A stretch of DNA of 64,000 bases from Sphaerotilus mobilis (GTDB lineage: Bacteria > Pseudomonadota > Gammaproteobacteria > Burkholderiales > Burkholderiaceae_C), in contig NZ_SGWV01000013.1 of the NCBI RefSeq assembly GCF_004216565.1, positions 90,593 to 154,592 on the forward strand. Direction: 5' to 3'. Shown here piece by piece: positions 57,117 through 64,000 of the stretch. The notes below the pieces were generated by a model, which worked only from the letters and a program-made list of their open reading frames with translations, ran no database searches and was not told the origin of the DNA. The position numbers and the translations under genes were made by a program. The first letter of the stretch is position 1. Each line of letters begins with the position of its first letter.

Positions 57117-58892
57117 TCACGCCGGGTGCCGGACGGACTTGGCAGCGAGGGCTCGACCCGCCTCGGCCAAGGGGCCCTGCCAGTTGCCCGCTTCGGTCTG
57201 TCGGATCAAGGTCAGGCTGGGATACCAGACCATGCGAGGGCTCTCGGCACCGTAGCGCCAGCTCGGATTGACGGGGACCAGGACCGTCGCGTCCAGCCCG
57301 AGCGCGCCGCACAGATGGGCCTGGGTCGAGCACACGGTCAGCACGGTGTCGACGGCGCAGCTCAGGGCCGCCATGTCGTCCAGGTCGCCATAGCCGGAAA
57401 TGCCTGGGTGCACCCGGATGCCGGTCACGGCCTCGGCGTGGGCCCGTTCGTCGGCGACGTTGCCGTATTGCAGGCAGACGAAGCTGGCGCCTGTGTGCTT
57501 CAAGCCTTCGATCATCTCGACCAGATCCAGCGAACGTTGCCGCCCGGCCGTCGACAACAAGCCGCCACGCCAGCTCAGGCCGATGATCGGTCTGGGCAGG
57601 TGCGCGAGCTGTTCGCGCCAGCGCTGCACGGCGATCGGGTCGGCGCGGAGGTAGCCGGTCGATTCGGTTGGGAACTGCGGGTCGGATGCCCGCAACCAAC
57701 GAGGCAAGGTGCCCATGGGCACGTGCCGATCGAACGGTGGCAAGCGCGCAAGCCATGTGTCGCCGTTGTGTCGACCATCGTCGGGACAGATCGTCACGGC
57801 CGGGAAGGAGCGCTGGAACAAGGGCGCCAGTCGGGCCGGCAGATCGACGATGACATCGACGCCGGCCGCGATCAGGTCAGGCAGGCAGGTGCCGAACAGG
57901 ATGATGTCGCCCAGACCCTGTTCGGCATGCACCAGCAGACGTTCGCCCGCGCGTGTTTGGCCATCCCAATCCGGCACGGGCACGGATCGCACGGGACCCG
58001 GAATCGTCCTGCGGCGGGCTTCGTAGTGTGTCCAGCCTTCCGCCCAACGTCCTTGCTGCAGCAGCAACTGGCCGAGGCCGCCGCCGGCATCCGCGTTGGT
58101 CGGTTCACGCGACAAGGCCAGCCGGAAGGCGGCTTCTGCTTCGGCGGGACGACCTTGCGACATGCGCAGTTTTCCGAGCCCGATCTCGGTCTCTGCAGAT
58201 CCGGGCGACAGGACGCGGGCCTGTTCGAAGGATCGATCGCTGGCGGCGAAGTCACCGGCATCGGCCTGGAGGTCGCCCTGGATCACCCAGAAGCGCCCTT
58301 GCGAGGGCCGAAGCTCGATCGCCCGGCGAGCAGCGTCGAGGGAGCCTTGCACGTCGTCCGCCTGCCGTCTTGCAAGGGCCAGGTTGCTCCAGGCAAGGGC
58401 ATGGTCCGGGCTCAAGGTGACGGCCTGCTCCAACTGGGTGACGCTGTTCGCGAACTGCCCGAGCTTGAAGCTCGCCAGTCCCAGGTTCAGCCAGGCGTGA
58501 GGATTGCCCGGGGAGCGTTCGATCGCATGTCCGAAACGGCGGCTGGCCAGTTCGAAGTTGCCCATCTCCAGTTCCACCAACCCCCAGTGCACCAGGATCT
58601 CGGCATTCATCGGATCGAGCTTGTGGGCCATCTCCAGGTGCAAGAAGGCGTCGTCCAGACGACGCTTCTTCAGCAGGGTCAGGCCCAGGCCCTCTTGCGC
58701 ACGCGCATGTTCAGGCTTGGCGGCGAGTGCGGCGCGGAAGTGGGTTTCGGCGTCGTCGGTACGACCCTGTGCCAGGGCTTCGTCGCCCGATCTCGCGTGT
58801 TCATCGGCTCGTTGCAAGGCGGTTTCGACGACGGCCTCTGGGCGCTTTCCGCGCCCGAAGACGTCCTGCACCAGCGACTTCAACAACCCCAT
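57117..58892 (-). CDS. TPR-glycosyltransferase (copy 2)
   Basis: This 591-residue protein has the same architecture as the neighbour: tetratricopeptide repeats (about residues 30-300, for example HAWLNLGLASFKLGQFANSVTQLEQA) followed by a glycosyltransferase domain with GERLLVHAEQGLGDIILFGTCLPDL, GLSWRGGLLSTAGRQRSLDL and CSTQAHLCGALGLDATVLVPV. It diverges enough from copy 1 to act on a different position or sugar. It starts 8 bp after the small gene at 58900-59253 and ends 16 bp before copy 1. Confidence 0.86.
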   Translation of the reverse strand: MGLLKSLVQDVFGRGKRPEAVVETALQRADEHARSGDEALAQGRTDDAETHFRAALAAKPEHARAQEGLGLTLLKKRRLDDAFLHLEMAHKLDPMNAEILVHWGLVELEMGNFELASRRFGHAIERSPGNPHAWLNLGLASFKLGQFANSVTQLEQAVTLSPDHALAWSNLALARRQADDVQGSLDAARRAIELRPSQGRFWVIQGDLQADAGDFAASDRSFEQARVLSPGSAETEIGLGKLRMSQGRPAEAEAAFRLALSREPTNADAGGGLGQLLLQQGRWAEGWTHYEARRRTIPGPVRSVPVPDWDGQTRAGERLLVHAEQGLGDIILFGTCLPDLIAAGVDVIVDLPARLAPLFQRSFPAVTICPDDGRHNGDTWLARLPPFDRHVPMGTLPRWLRASDPQFPTESTGYLRADPIAVQRWREQLAHLPRPIIGLSWRGGLLSTAGRQRSLDLVEMIEGLKHTGASFVCLQYGNVADERAHAEAVTGIRVHPGISGYGDLDDMAALSCAVDTVLTVCSTQAHLCGALGLDATVLVPVNPSWRYGAESPRMVWYPSLTLIRQTEAGNWQGPLAEAGRALAAKSVRHPA

Positions 58893-58899
58893 CTCACCC

Positions 58900-59253
58900 T
58901 CACCGCTTGCCGTCCGAAACCGGTCCCGCTGCGCGCCGCGTCATGTAGACCACGAGCGCTTCGGTCACCATCTCGATGAAGGGCTCGGGGTAGCCGCGTT
59001 CCTTCATCTCCCAGCGCAGCGCGTTGCCGAGGCGGGCCTTGCCGACCACGCCGAGGCGCCATTCCTGGGTCTTGGTGACGGCCTTGGTGATGACGCTTTC
59101 GAGGATGTTGGTGACCGCCTGCGGCGAGAGCTTGCGACCCTGGCCGCTGGCCATCGTCGGCGGGTAGCGGCGGGCCAGCTCGGTGGCCAGGGATTGCGCC
59201 AGGGACTTGATCTCGTTGGACCCGAACAGGCCTCGCAGGAAGTTCAGCGGCAT
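58900..59253 (-). CDS. Small hypothetical protein (117 aa)
   Basis: This 117-residue protein begins MPLNFLRGLFGSNEIKSLAQ and contains a mostly helical, charged sequence with KARLGNALRWEMKERGYPEP. I do not recognise a family. There is no signal peptide or membrane helix. It lies 8 bp upstream of the TPR-glycosyltransferase pair and is very likely the first gene of that operon. It is divergent from the PglL-type ligase with only about 40 bp between the starts. Confidence 0.72.
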   Translation of the reverse strand: MPLNFLRGLFGSNEIKSLAQSLATELARRYPPTMASGQGRKLSPQAVTNILESVITKAVTKTQEWRLGVVGKARLGNALRWEMKERGYPEPFIEMVTEALVVYMTRRAAGPVSDGKR

Positions 59254-59291
59254 GGTCTCGGCGCGCGTGGCCCGCAGTGTGAGGAGGGGCG

Positions 59292-61151
59292 ATGAAGATA
59301 GCATGGCCGCCCATGAGTTCCCTGTCCCAGAGCCGTCCGGCGACCGACCCGTTGATGCCGCTGTTGGCCGGTGCGGTTGCGCTGCCCTTCCTGTGCGCAC
59401 CGAGCTTCTCGCCGACCACCACCTTCCTGAACCAGTGGTTGTCGTTCGCCGGGCTGGCGTTGGTGCTGCTGGTCTGGCGGCTGTCGTGGCAAGCGGTGCG
59501 GCATGACGTGGTCATGTCGCGGGCGACGCGTGGCGCACGCTGGAACGCCCTGCAGGTGCTGATCGCGCTGCTGCTGCTGCTGGCCGTCGGTCAGGGCTGG
59601 ACCGACGCGCCCCTCGGCCAGCGCCTGATCCCCATCGCCACGCTGCTGCTGGCCGCCGTGCTGGCCTGGATCGCCGGGCGCAGCGCGCGGACCTGGGCCG
59701 GGTCGGGCGAGGCCGATGGGGCGGGTGATCTCTGGTGGCATGGCCTGCTGGTCGGCCTGCTGGTGGCGGGGCTGCTGAGCGTGCTGGTGTCGCTCGTGCA
59801 GGTCTTCGCGCCCGATCTGGCCGACGGCCGCTGGGTCGCGGCGACGACCACGCCAGGGCGCGCGATCGGCAACATGCGCCAGCCCAACCAGTTGTCGACG
59901 CTGCTGCTGTGGGCCTGCGCAGCGGCGGTCTGGTTGTCGCACCGGCATGGCTGGCGCTGGCCGGTGACGGCCTTGCTGCTGACGCTGCTGGTCGGCGCGG
60001 AGGTGCTCAACGCCTCGCGCACCGGCATGGTCGGCGTCGCCTTGCTGGCGATCTGGGGCGTGGTCGACCGGCGGCTGTCGCGGGGCGTGCGGCTGGCGAT
60101 GGTCGCGGGCATCGCCGTCTACCTGCTGGGCTGGTGGGCGATGGAGCAATGGGCCCAGCTGCAGGGCCAGATGTATTACGGCGACGACCAGCTGCGCAAG
60201 ACGCTGCACGGCGATGCGAGCAGTTCGCGCGGGAAGATCTGGGCCAACACGCTGGCGCTGATCGCCCAGCACCCGTGGACGGGCGTTGGCGCCGGGACCT
60301 TCAACTTCGCCTGGTCGATGACGCCGTTCCCGGATCGCCCGGTGGCCTTCTTCGACCACACCCACAACATCGTGCTGGAGCTGGCGGTCGACCTGGGCCT
60401 GCCCTTTCTGCTGCTGGTGCTGGCGTTGGCGGCGCTGTTCGTGTGGCGGCTGCGCGGCGCGCTGACGCAGGCCGACGCGCTGCGCGCGCAGTCGGCCCGC
60501 TGCGCCGCCTTCCTGCTGGTCCTGGTGCTGGTGCACAGCCTGCTGGAGTACCCGCTCTGGTACGTCTACTTCCTGCTGCCCACCGCCTTGATCGCCGGCT
60601 GGCTGGCCGGGTTGGCGCCTCAGGCCGAGCCGCGCTCGACCTCGCGCGACGTGCCCGCCGCTGCCACGCTGCCGGTGCGCATGGCCAGGCTGCTGCTGCT
60701 GGCGGTTTCGGCGACGGCCCTGCTGGGGGCGATCGAGGCGGCGCGCCAGTACCACGATGTCGCCGTTGTCTTCGACCCCGGCCTGGTGCCCGGCGGGCGT
60801 CCCGGACCGCTGGCCGAGCGCATCGCCCAGGGCCAGCGCAGCGTGCTCTTCGGCCATCACGCCGACTACGCCCGGGTGACCATGGCGCCGCAGCCCGAGC
60901 AGGTGTTCGAGGACTTCGAGCGCCCGCTCTTCCACCTGCTCGACACCCGACTGATGGTGGCCTACGCCCGGGCGCTGCACGGGCGGGGTGACGAGGCCCG
61001 GGCCCAACACGTCGCGGCCCGGCTGCGCGAGTTCCGCAACCCGGCAGCGGCCGCGTTCTTCGCCCCGTGCGAGGACCGCACGGCGGGCGACCCCACGGCC
61101 TTCCCGTGCGGCCCCGATCCAGCCTTGACGGCCCGGGACCTGCGTCCCTGA
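59292..61151 (+). CDS. PglL/Wzy_C-family ligase (O-oligosaccharyltransferase-like)
   Basis: This 619-residue inner-membrane protein has about 12 hydrophobic segments and the Wzy_C signature FDHTHNIVLELAVDLGLPF. The upstream loop carries RAIGNMRQPNQLSTLLL, which matches the glutamine-proline-asparagine pattern typical of the PglL branch, the enzymes that transfer glycans onto pilins and other proteins in the periplasm. GAGGAGG before the ATG at 59292 sets the start. It could also be an O-antigen ligase, but the pilin and glycosyltransferase neighbours favour protein glycosylation. Confidence 0.85.
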   Translation: MKIAWPPMSSLSQSRPATDPLMPLLAGAVALPFLCAPSFSPTTTFLNQWLSFAGLALVLLVWRLSWQAVRHDVVMSRATRGARWNALQVLIALLLLLAVGQGWTDAPLGQRLIPIATLLLAAVLAWIAGRSARTWAGSGEADGAGDLWWHGLLVGLLVAGLLSVLVSLVQVFAPDLADGRWVAATTTPGRAIGNMRQPNQLSTLLLWACAAAVWLSHRHGWRWPVTALLLTLLVGAEVLNASRTGMVGVALLAIWGVVDRRLSRGVRLAMVAGIAVYLLGWWAMEQWAQLQGQMYYGDDQLRKTLHGDASSSRGKIWANTLALIAQHPWTGVGAGTFNFAWSMTPFPDRPVAFFDHTHNIVLELAVDLGLPFLLLVLALAALFVWRLRGALTQADALRAQSARCAAFLLVLVLVHSLLEYPLWYVYFLLPTALIAGWLAGLAPQAEPRSTSRDVPAAATLPVRMARLLLLAVSATALLGAIEAARQYHDVAVVFDPGLVPGGRPGPLAERIAQGQRSVLFGHHADYARVTMAPQPEQVFEDFERPLFHLLDTRLMVAYARALHGRGDEARAQHVAARLREFRNPAAAAFFAPCEDRTAGDPTAFPCGPDPALTARDLRP

Positions 61152-61175
61152 TCGCGCGTCAGCCGGTCGGGTCGG

Positions 61176-61706
61176 TCAAGCCGCTTTCCAGTGCCCGCTC
61201 TTGCCGCCCTGCTTCTCCAGCAGGCGGATGTCGGTCATGACCATGCCCTTGTCGGCGGCCTTGCACATGTCGTAGATCGTGAGCAGGCCGACCTGCACGG
61301 CGGTCAGCGCCTCCATCTCGACGCCGGTCTGGCCGAGCGTCTCGGCGGTGGCCGTGCAGTGCACGCCGGGCAGGTCGGCGTCGATGCGGAAATCGACCGC
61401 GACGCGGGTCAGCGGCAGCGGGTGACACAGCGGGATGAGGTCAGAGGTGCGCTTGGCGCCCTGGATCGCCGCGATGCGGGCGATGCCGATCACGTCGCCC
61501 TTCTTTGCATTGCCCTGCGTGATCAGGGCCAGCGTCGTCGCCAACATGCGGATCGAACCGCCGGCGGTGGCGACGCGGTGCGTCACGGCCTTGGCGGCGA
61601 CGTCGACCATGTGGGCCTGGCCCTGGGTGTCGAAGTGGGTCAGCGCGCCCGCTTCGGGCGGTGTGGCCAAGGCGGCCGGGGAGGGGGAAGACGAGGATGC
61701 GGACAT
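61176..61706 (-). CDS. moaC: Cyclic pyranopterin monophosphate synthase
   Basis: MoaC completes the first step of molybdenum cofactor synthesis, converting the MoaA product to cyclic pyranopterin monophosphate. The 176-residue product shows [34 protein letters not shown] with the active-site His/Lys region and [23 protein letters not shown]. The N-terminal 20 residues are Ser/Ala-rich and extra to the family. It converges on the PglL gene and is divergent from the M48 peptidase. Confidence 0.96.
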   Translation of the reverse strand: MSASSSSPSPAALATPPEAGALTHFDTQGQAHMVDVAAKAVTHRVATAGGSIRMLATTLALITQGNAKKGDVIGIARIAAIQGAKRTSDLIPLCHPLPLTRVAVDFRIDADLPGVHCTATAETLGQTGVEMEALTAVQVGLLTIYDMCKAADKGMVMTDIRLLEKQGGKSGHWKAA

Positions 61707-61783
61707 GGGTGGAAACGACCGTGCTTTGGATCCGGTGCATCATAGGTGCGGACCTTTTTGACGGGCTCGCGCCCCGCCCGGAC

Positions 61784-63394
61784 ATGCCCTTGCCGACTTC
61801 CCGAACTGCCGCGATCGCCCCCTTGCTGACGACGTTGCTGACGACCGTGCTGACGACCGTGCTGTTGGCCTTGCCCGCGCCGCAGCCCGTGATGGCACAG
61901 GTCACGAACGGTTCCGCCTTGCCCGCCCTGGGCGACGAGGCCGGTGATGAGCTGTCGGTGCCGGCCGAGGCCCGGCTGGGCGAACGCATCATGCAGCAGC
62001 TGCGCCGTGACCCGGACGTGGTCGACGACCCGCTGCTGGTCGAGTACATCGAGCGCCTCTGGTCACCGCTGCTGGCCGCCGCCAAGGCGCGTGGCGACGT
62101 CCCGGAAGACCTGGCTCAGCACCTGGCCTGGCAGACCTTCGTGGTGCGCGACCGCACGATCAACGCCTTCGCCCTGCCCGGTGGGCATGTGGGCGTGCAC
62201 ATGGGCCTGGTTGCGATGACGTCGACGCGTGACGAGCTGGCCTCCGTGCTGGCGCATGAGTTGTCGCACGTCAGCCAACGTCACATCGCCCGCATGATGA
62301 GCAGCAGCCGGCGCAGCTCCATGCTGGCGCTGGCGACGACGGTGCTCGGCATCATGGCGCTGTCGCGCAGCCCGGACGCGGCGCAGGCGCTGGTCTTCGG
62401 CGGGCAGGCCGTCGCGATCCAGGGCCAGCTCAACTTCTCGCGCGACATGGAGCGCGAGGCGGACCGCATCGGCTCGGGCATCCTGCAGGCGGCCGGCTAC
62501 GACGGCATCGGCATGGTCGGCATGTTCGAGCGCATGGCCAGCGCCTCCCGCCTGACCGACAGCAACGCCTTTCCCTACCTGCGCTCGCACCCGCTGACTG
62601 GCGAGCGCATCGCCGATGCCCGCAACCGCCTGGGCGTCGATGCCGCTGCGGCGCCGACGCAGACCGCCGGTTCGGGCGGCGCCTCCGCGCTTTGGTTGCA
62701 TGCGGCCATGCAGGGTCGTGCGCGGGCCTTGATGGACCTGCGCGACGCCACCCAGCAGCAGTTGGCCAGCCAGGCCTTGCCGACGACACGCGAGCCGGCC
62801 TCGCTGGCGACCGCCAGTGCCGTGGCGCTCGCGGCCACGCGGCTCAAGCTGTGGGGGCGTGCCGACCTCGCCCTTGCCCGGGCGCGTGAGCTGGCCGCGC
62901 CGCACGAGTCGGCCAGCCGCGCGGTGGTCGTCCTGAGGCTGGATACGCTCATCGCGCGTGGCGACCTGTCCGGAGCGATCGCGCTGCTGCAGTCGCTCGA
63001 AGGCGCCCGCATCGACGACGGCAGCCGCGCCGGCATGCTGGAAGTGGCGCAGGTGCTGATCGCGGCCCGGCCTCAGGTGCCGCTGGCCGACGAGCCCTTG
63101 CGCCGCCAGGTCGACGCGCTGCAGGTCTGGGTGTCCGGACACCCGGAGGATGCCGGCGCCTGGGACCACCTGTCGCAGCTGCAGCGGGCACGGGGCCAGA
63201 CGCTGGCTGCCTTGCGCGCGGATGCCGAGGCCCATGCGGCGGTGGGGGACTGGCAGGGTGCGGCGGACCGGCTGCGAGCTGGTCAGCGCCAGTCGGCGCA
63301 GGACCCGATCGAGGGTGCGGTGATCGACGCCCGACTGAAGGTCGTCGAACAGCGCCGTCGCCAGCAGCTGCAGGACGAGCGGCGCGGCGAGTGA
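61784..63394 (+). CDS. M48 metallopeptidase, BepA-like
   Basis: This 536-residue periplasmic protein is an M48 zinc peptidase like BepA, which oversees outer-membrane protein assembly. It has an N-terminal signal region that contains a 12-bp tandem repeat, the zinc motif HELSH at about residues 158-162 and a third ligand in EREADRIG (about residue 225). The C-terminal half (about 280-536) is helical and TPR-like, as in BepA. Start at 61784. It belongs to no obvious operon. Confidence 0.92.
   Translation: MPLPTSRTAAIAPLLTTLLTTVLTTVLLALPAPQPVMAQVTNGSALPALGDEAGDELSVPAEARLGERIMQQLRRDPDVVDDPLLVEYIERLWSPLLAAAKARGDVPEDLAQHLAWQTFVVRDRTINAFALPGGHVGVHMGLVAMTSTRDELASVLAHELSHVSQRHIARMMSSSRRSSMLALATTVLGIMALSRSPDAAQALVFGGQAVAIQGQLNFSRDMEREADRIGSGILQAAGYDGIGMVGMFERMASASRLTDSNAFPYLRSHPLTGERIADARNRLGVDAAAAPTQTAGSGGASALWLHAAMQGRARALMDLRDATQQQLASQALPTTREPASLATASAVALAATRLKLWGRADLALARARELAAPHESASRAVVVLRLDTLIARGDLSGAIALLQSLEGARIDDGSRAGMLEVAQVLIAARPQVPLADEPLRRQVDALQVWVSGHPEDAGAWDHLSQLQRARGQTLAALRADAEAHAAVGDWQGAADRLRAGQRQSAQDPIEGAVIDARLKVVEQRRRQQLQDERRGE
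61823..61870. repeat. 12-bp imperfect tandem repeat in the signal region of the M48 gene
   Basis: Four consecutive 12-base units (TTGCTGACGACG, then TTGCTGACGACC, GTGCTGACGACC and a degenerate fourth) encode repeated Leu-Leu-Thr-Thr in the signal peptide. The unit is a multiple of three, so copy change would lengthen or shorten the signal peptide in frame. Confidence 0.78.
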
Positions 63395-63418
63395 ACCCGC
63401 GGTGCGGTGCGCTGGGCC

Positions 63419-63775
63419 TCAGGCCTCGCTGAAGAGCCGCGACAGCGCCGCGTCGATCACCATGCCGCAGACGCTGTAGATCAACGAGGCCAGCAGCGCC
63501 GAGCCGAAGCTCGCGACGGTGAGGTCGTCGAGCAGCCAGGCCGCGCCGTAGAACATCAGCGCGTTGATGACGAACAGGAACAAGCCCAGCGTCACCAAAG
63601 TGACCGGCAGGGTCAGCAGCAGCAGGATGGGCCGCACGAATGCGTTGAGCAGCCCGAGCACCAAAGCGGCCAGCAGGGCCGAGCGGAAGCTGCCGACGCT
63701 GACGCCGACATCGAGGTTCGCGACCAGCAGCAGGGCGGCCGCGAGCAGGAACCAGCGCACGAGGAGCTTGATCAT
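63419..63775 (-). CDS. Small four-helix membrane protein, phage-holin-IV (PF04020) family
   Basis: This 118-residue protein has four hydrophobic helices and the PF04020 pattern: GLLNAFVRPILLLLTLPVTLVTLGLFLFVINALMFYGAAWL. Despite the family name, most members are housekeeping membrane proteins of unknown role and no phage gene lies near. The ATG at 63775 fits the family start. It converges on the M48 gene with 24 bp between the stops. Confidence 0.88.
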   Translation of the reverse strand: MIKLLVRWFLLAAALLLVANLDVGVSVGSFRSALLAALVLGLLNAFVRPILLLLTLPVTLVTLGLFLFVINALMFYGAAWLLDDLTVASFGSALLASLIYSVCGMVIDAALSRLFSEA

Positions 63776-63851
63776 GGCGTGAGGTCGGGCAGTGGCGTGA
63801 GGCGCGATTGTGGGCGATGGACCGTCGACCGGTCGCCGCCCCACCAACGCC

Positions 63852-63883
63852 GAGGGCCCCGCGCCTTGCAGCGCGGGGCCCTC
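63852..63883. terminator. Strong GC hairpin, probable terminator
   Basis: GAGGGCCCCGCGC-CTTGCA-GCGCGGGGCCCTC is a perfect 13-bp stem. No T-run follows on either strand, so it may be a rho-independent element of the GC-rich type or simply a stable hairpin. Confidence 0.6.
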
Positions 63884-63889
63884 GTGACG

Positions 63890-63919
63890 GATGAGGCGGA
63901 CCGGGTGATCCGCCTCATC
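63890..63919. terminator. Second hairpin, possibly a terminator of the gene entering from the right
   Basis: GATGAGGCGGA and TCCGCCTCATC form an 11-bp perfect stem with an eight-base loop. It lies 23 bp beyond the stop of the minus-strand partial gene at 63943, where a terminator is expected. No T-run is clear. Confidence 0.5.
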
Positions 63920-63942
63920 GGATCAAGGCTGATCCAGATCGA

Positions 63943-64000
63943 TCAGAGCAGGCCCTTGAGCAGCCGGCCCATCTCCGACGGGTTGCGGGTGATGGTGAAG
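63943..64000 (-). CDS. C-terminal end of an unidentified gene (partial)
   Basis: The last 18 codons of a minus-strand frame enter at the right edge and end in TGA at 63943. The residues read FTITRNPSEMGRLLKGLL. The family could not be recognised from so few residues. The in-frame stop followed by two hairpins supports it as a real gene end. Confidence 0.5.
   Translation of the reverse strand, partial: FTITRNPSEMGRLLKGLL

Noticed and set aside
55230..58892. The two TPR-glycosyltransferase genes as recent duplicates or one gene split by frameshift
   Set aside because: Each has a full TPR region and a full glycosyltransferase domain with its own start codon, and the two sequences differ clearly.
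63419..63775. A holin pointing to a prophage
   Set aside because: PF04020 proteins are common chromosomal membrane proteins, and no other phage gene is visible.

Overview
The window is GC-rich bacterial chromosome and reads as a betaproteobacterium of the order Burkholderiales. Three things point there: the housekeeping order fur / bamE / dapB / tolQ-exbB-like / exbD-like / leuS / lptE / holA, the hpf-ptsN-hprK cluster, and the CIRCE-controlled groESL operon. The protein style resembles the Leptothrix/Rubrivivax/Ideonella group, but that genus-level statement is inference. No rRNA, tRNA, CRISPR array, insertion sequence or prophage was seen.

Left part (1-14.4 kb): ethanolamine ammonia-lyase (eutBC, minus strand, eutC cut by the window edge) with a divergent AraC-type regulator; mnmA; a GAF-PAS-GGDEF-EAL cyclic-di-GMP protein; an IclR-type regulator followed by pobA (4-hydroxybenzoate 3-hydroxylase); a Uma2-family protein; a SulP anion transporter; an alpha/beta-hydrolase lipoprotein; a 4-hydroxybenzoyl-CoA-type thioesterase; and a MATE exporter. 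PobA and the thioesterase could act consecutively in aromatic degradation.

14.5-21.1 kb: a minus-strand cluster that looks like an uncharacterised carbohydrate pathway. It holds a mutarotase-like protein, a LacI-type repressor, a Gfo/Idh/MocA oxidoreductase, a DUF1479 iron oxygenase, an AGE-family sugar epimerase, a Dabb-domain protein and a UPF0303 protein. A perfect 13-bp palindrome sits just upstream of the first gene. No transporter or kinase lies within it. From 21.1 to 22.5 kb there is a gene-poor stretch with two microproteins, a perfect CRP-type palindrome and short tandem repeats, followed by two YceI proteins and a cytochrome b561.

24.5-33.1 kb: the most distinctive system. A MerR-type regulator carries the W-x9-EH and E-x-H-x-x-G motifs of adenosylcobalamin light sensors (CarH/LitR). 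It is divergent from a tightly overlapping operon of FAD amine oxidase-like protein, DUF1365, cyclopropane synthase-type methyltransferase, chalcone isomerase-like protein, GPH-type transporter, DUF3833 lipoprotein, short-chain dehydrogenase and NTF2-like protein. The shared intergenic region has a good sigma70 promoter flanked by repeated TTGTCC/GGACAA half-sites. The inferred role is light- or singlet-oxygen-induced membrane lipid modification.

33.1-52.1 kb: corA, hpf-ptsN-hprK (without the usual upstream rpoN), fur, bamE, dapB, an ExbB/ExbD pair, leuS-lptE-holA, groESL, and a five-gene peptide-type ABC importer.

52.2-61.2 kb: a type IV pilin gene with a candidate sigma54 promoter, surrounded by a family 8-like glycosyltransferase, a glycosyltransferase-methyltransferase fusion, two paralogous TPR-glycosyltransferases, a small unknown protein and a PglL/Wzy_C-type ligase. 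Together these suggest a pilin or surface glycosylation locus. The window closes with moaC, a BepA-like M48 peptidase, a small four-helix membrane protein and the last codons of an unidentified gene.
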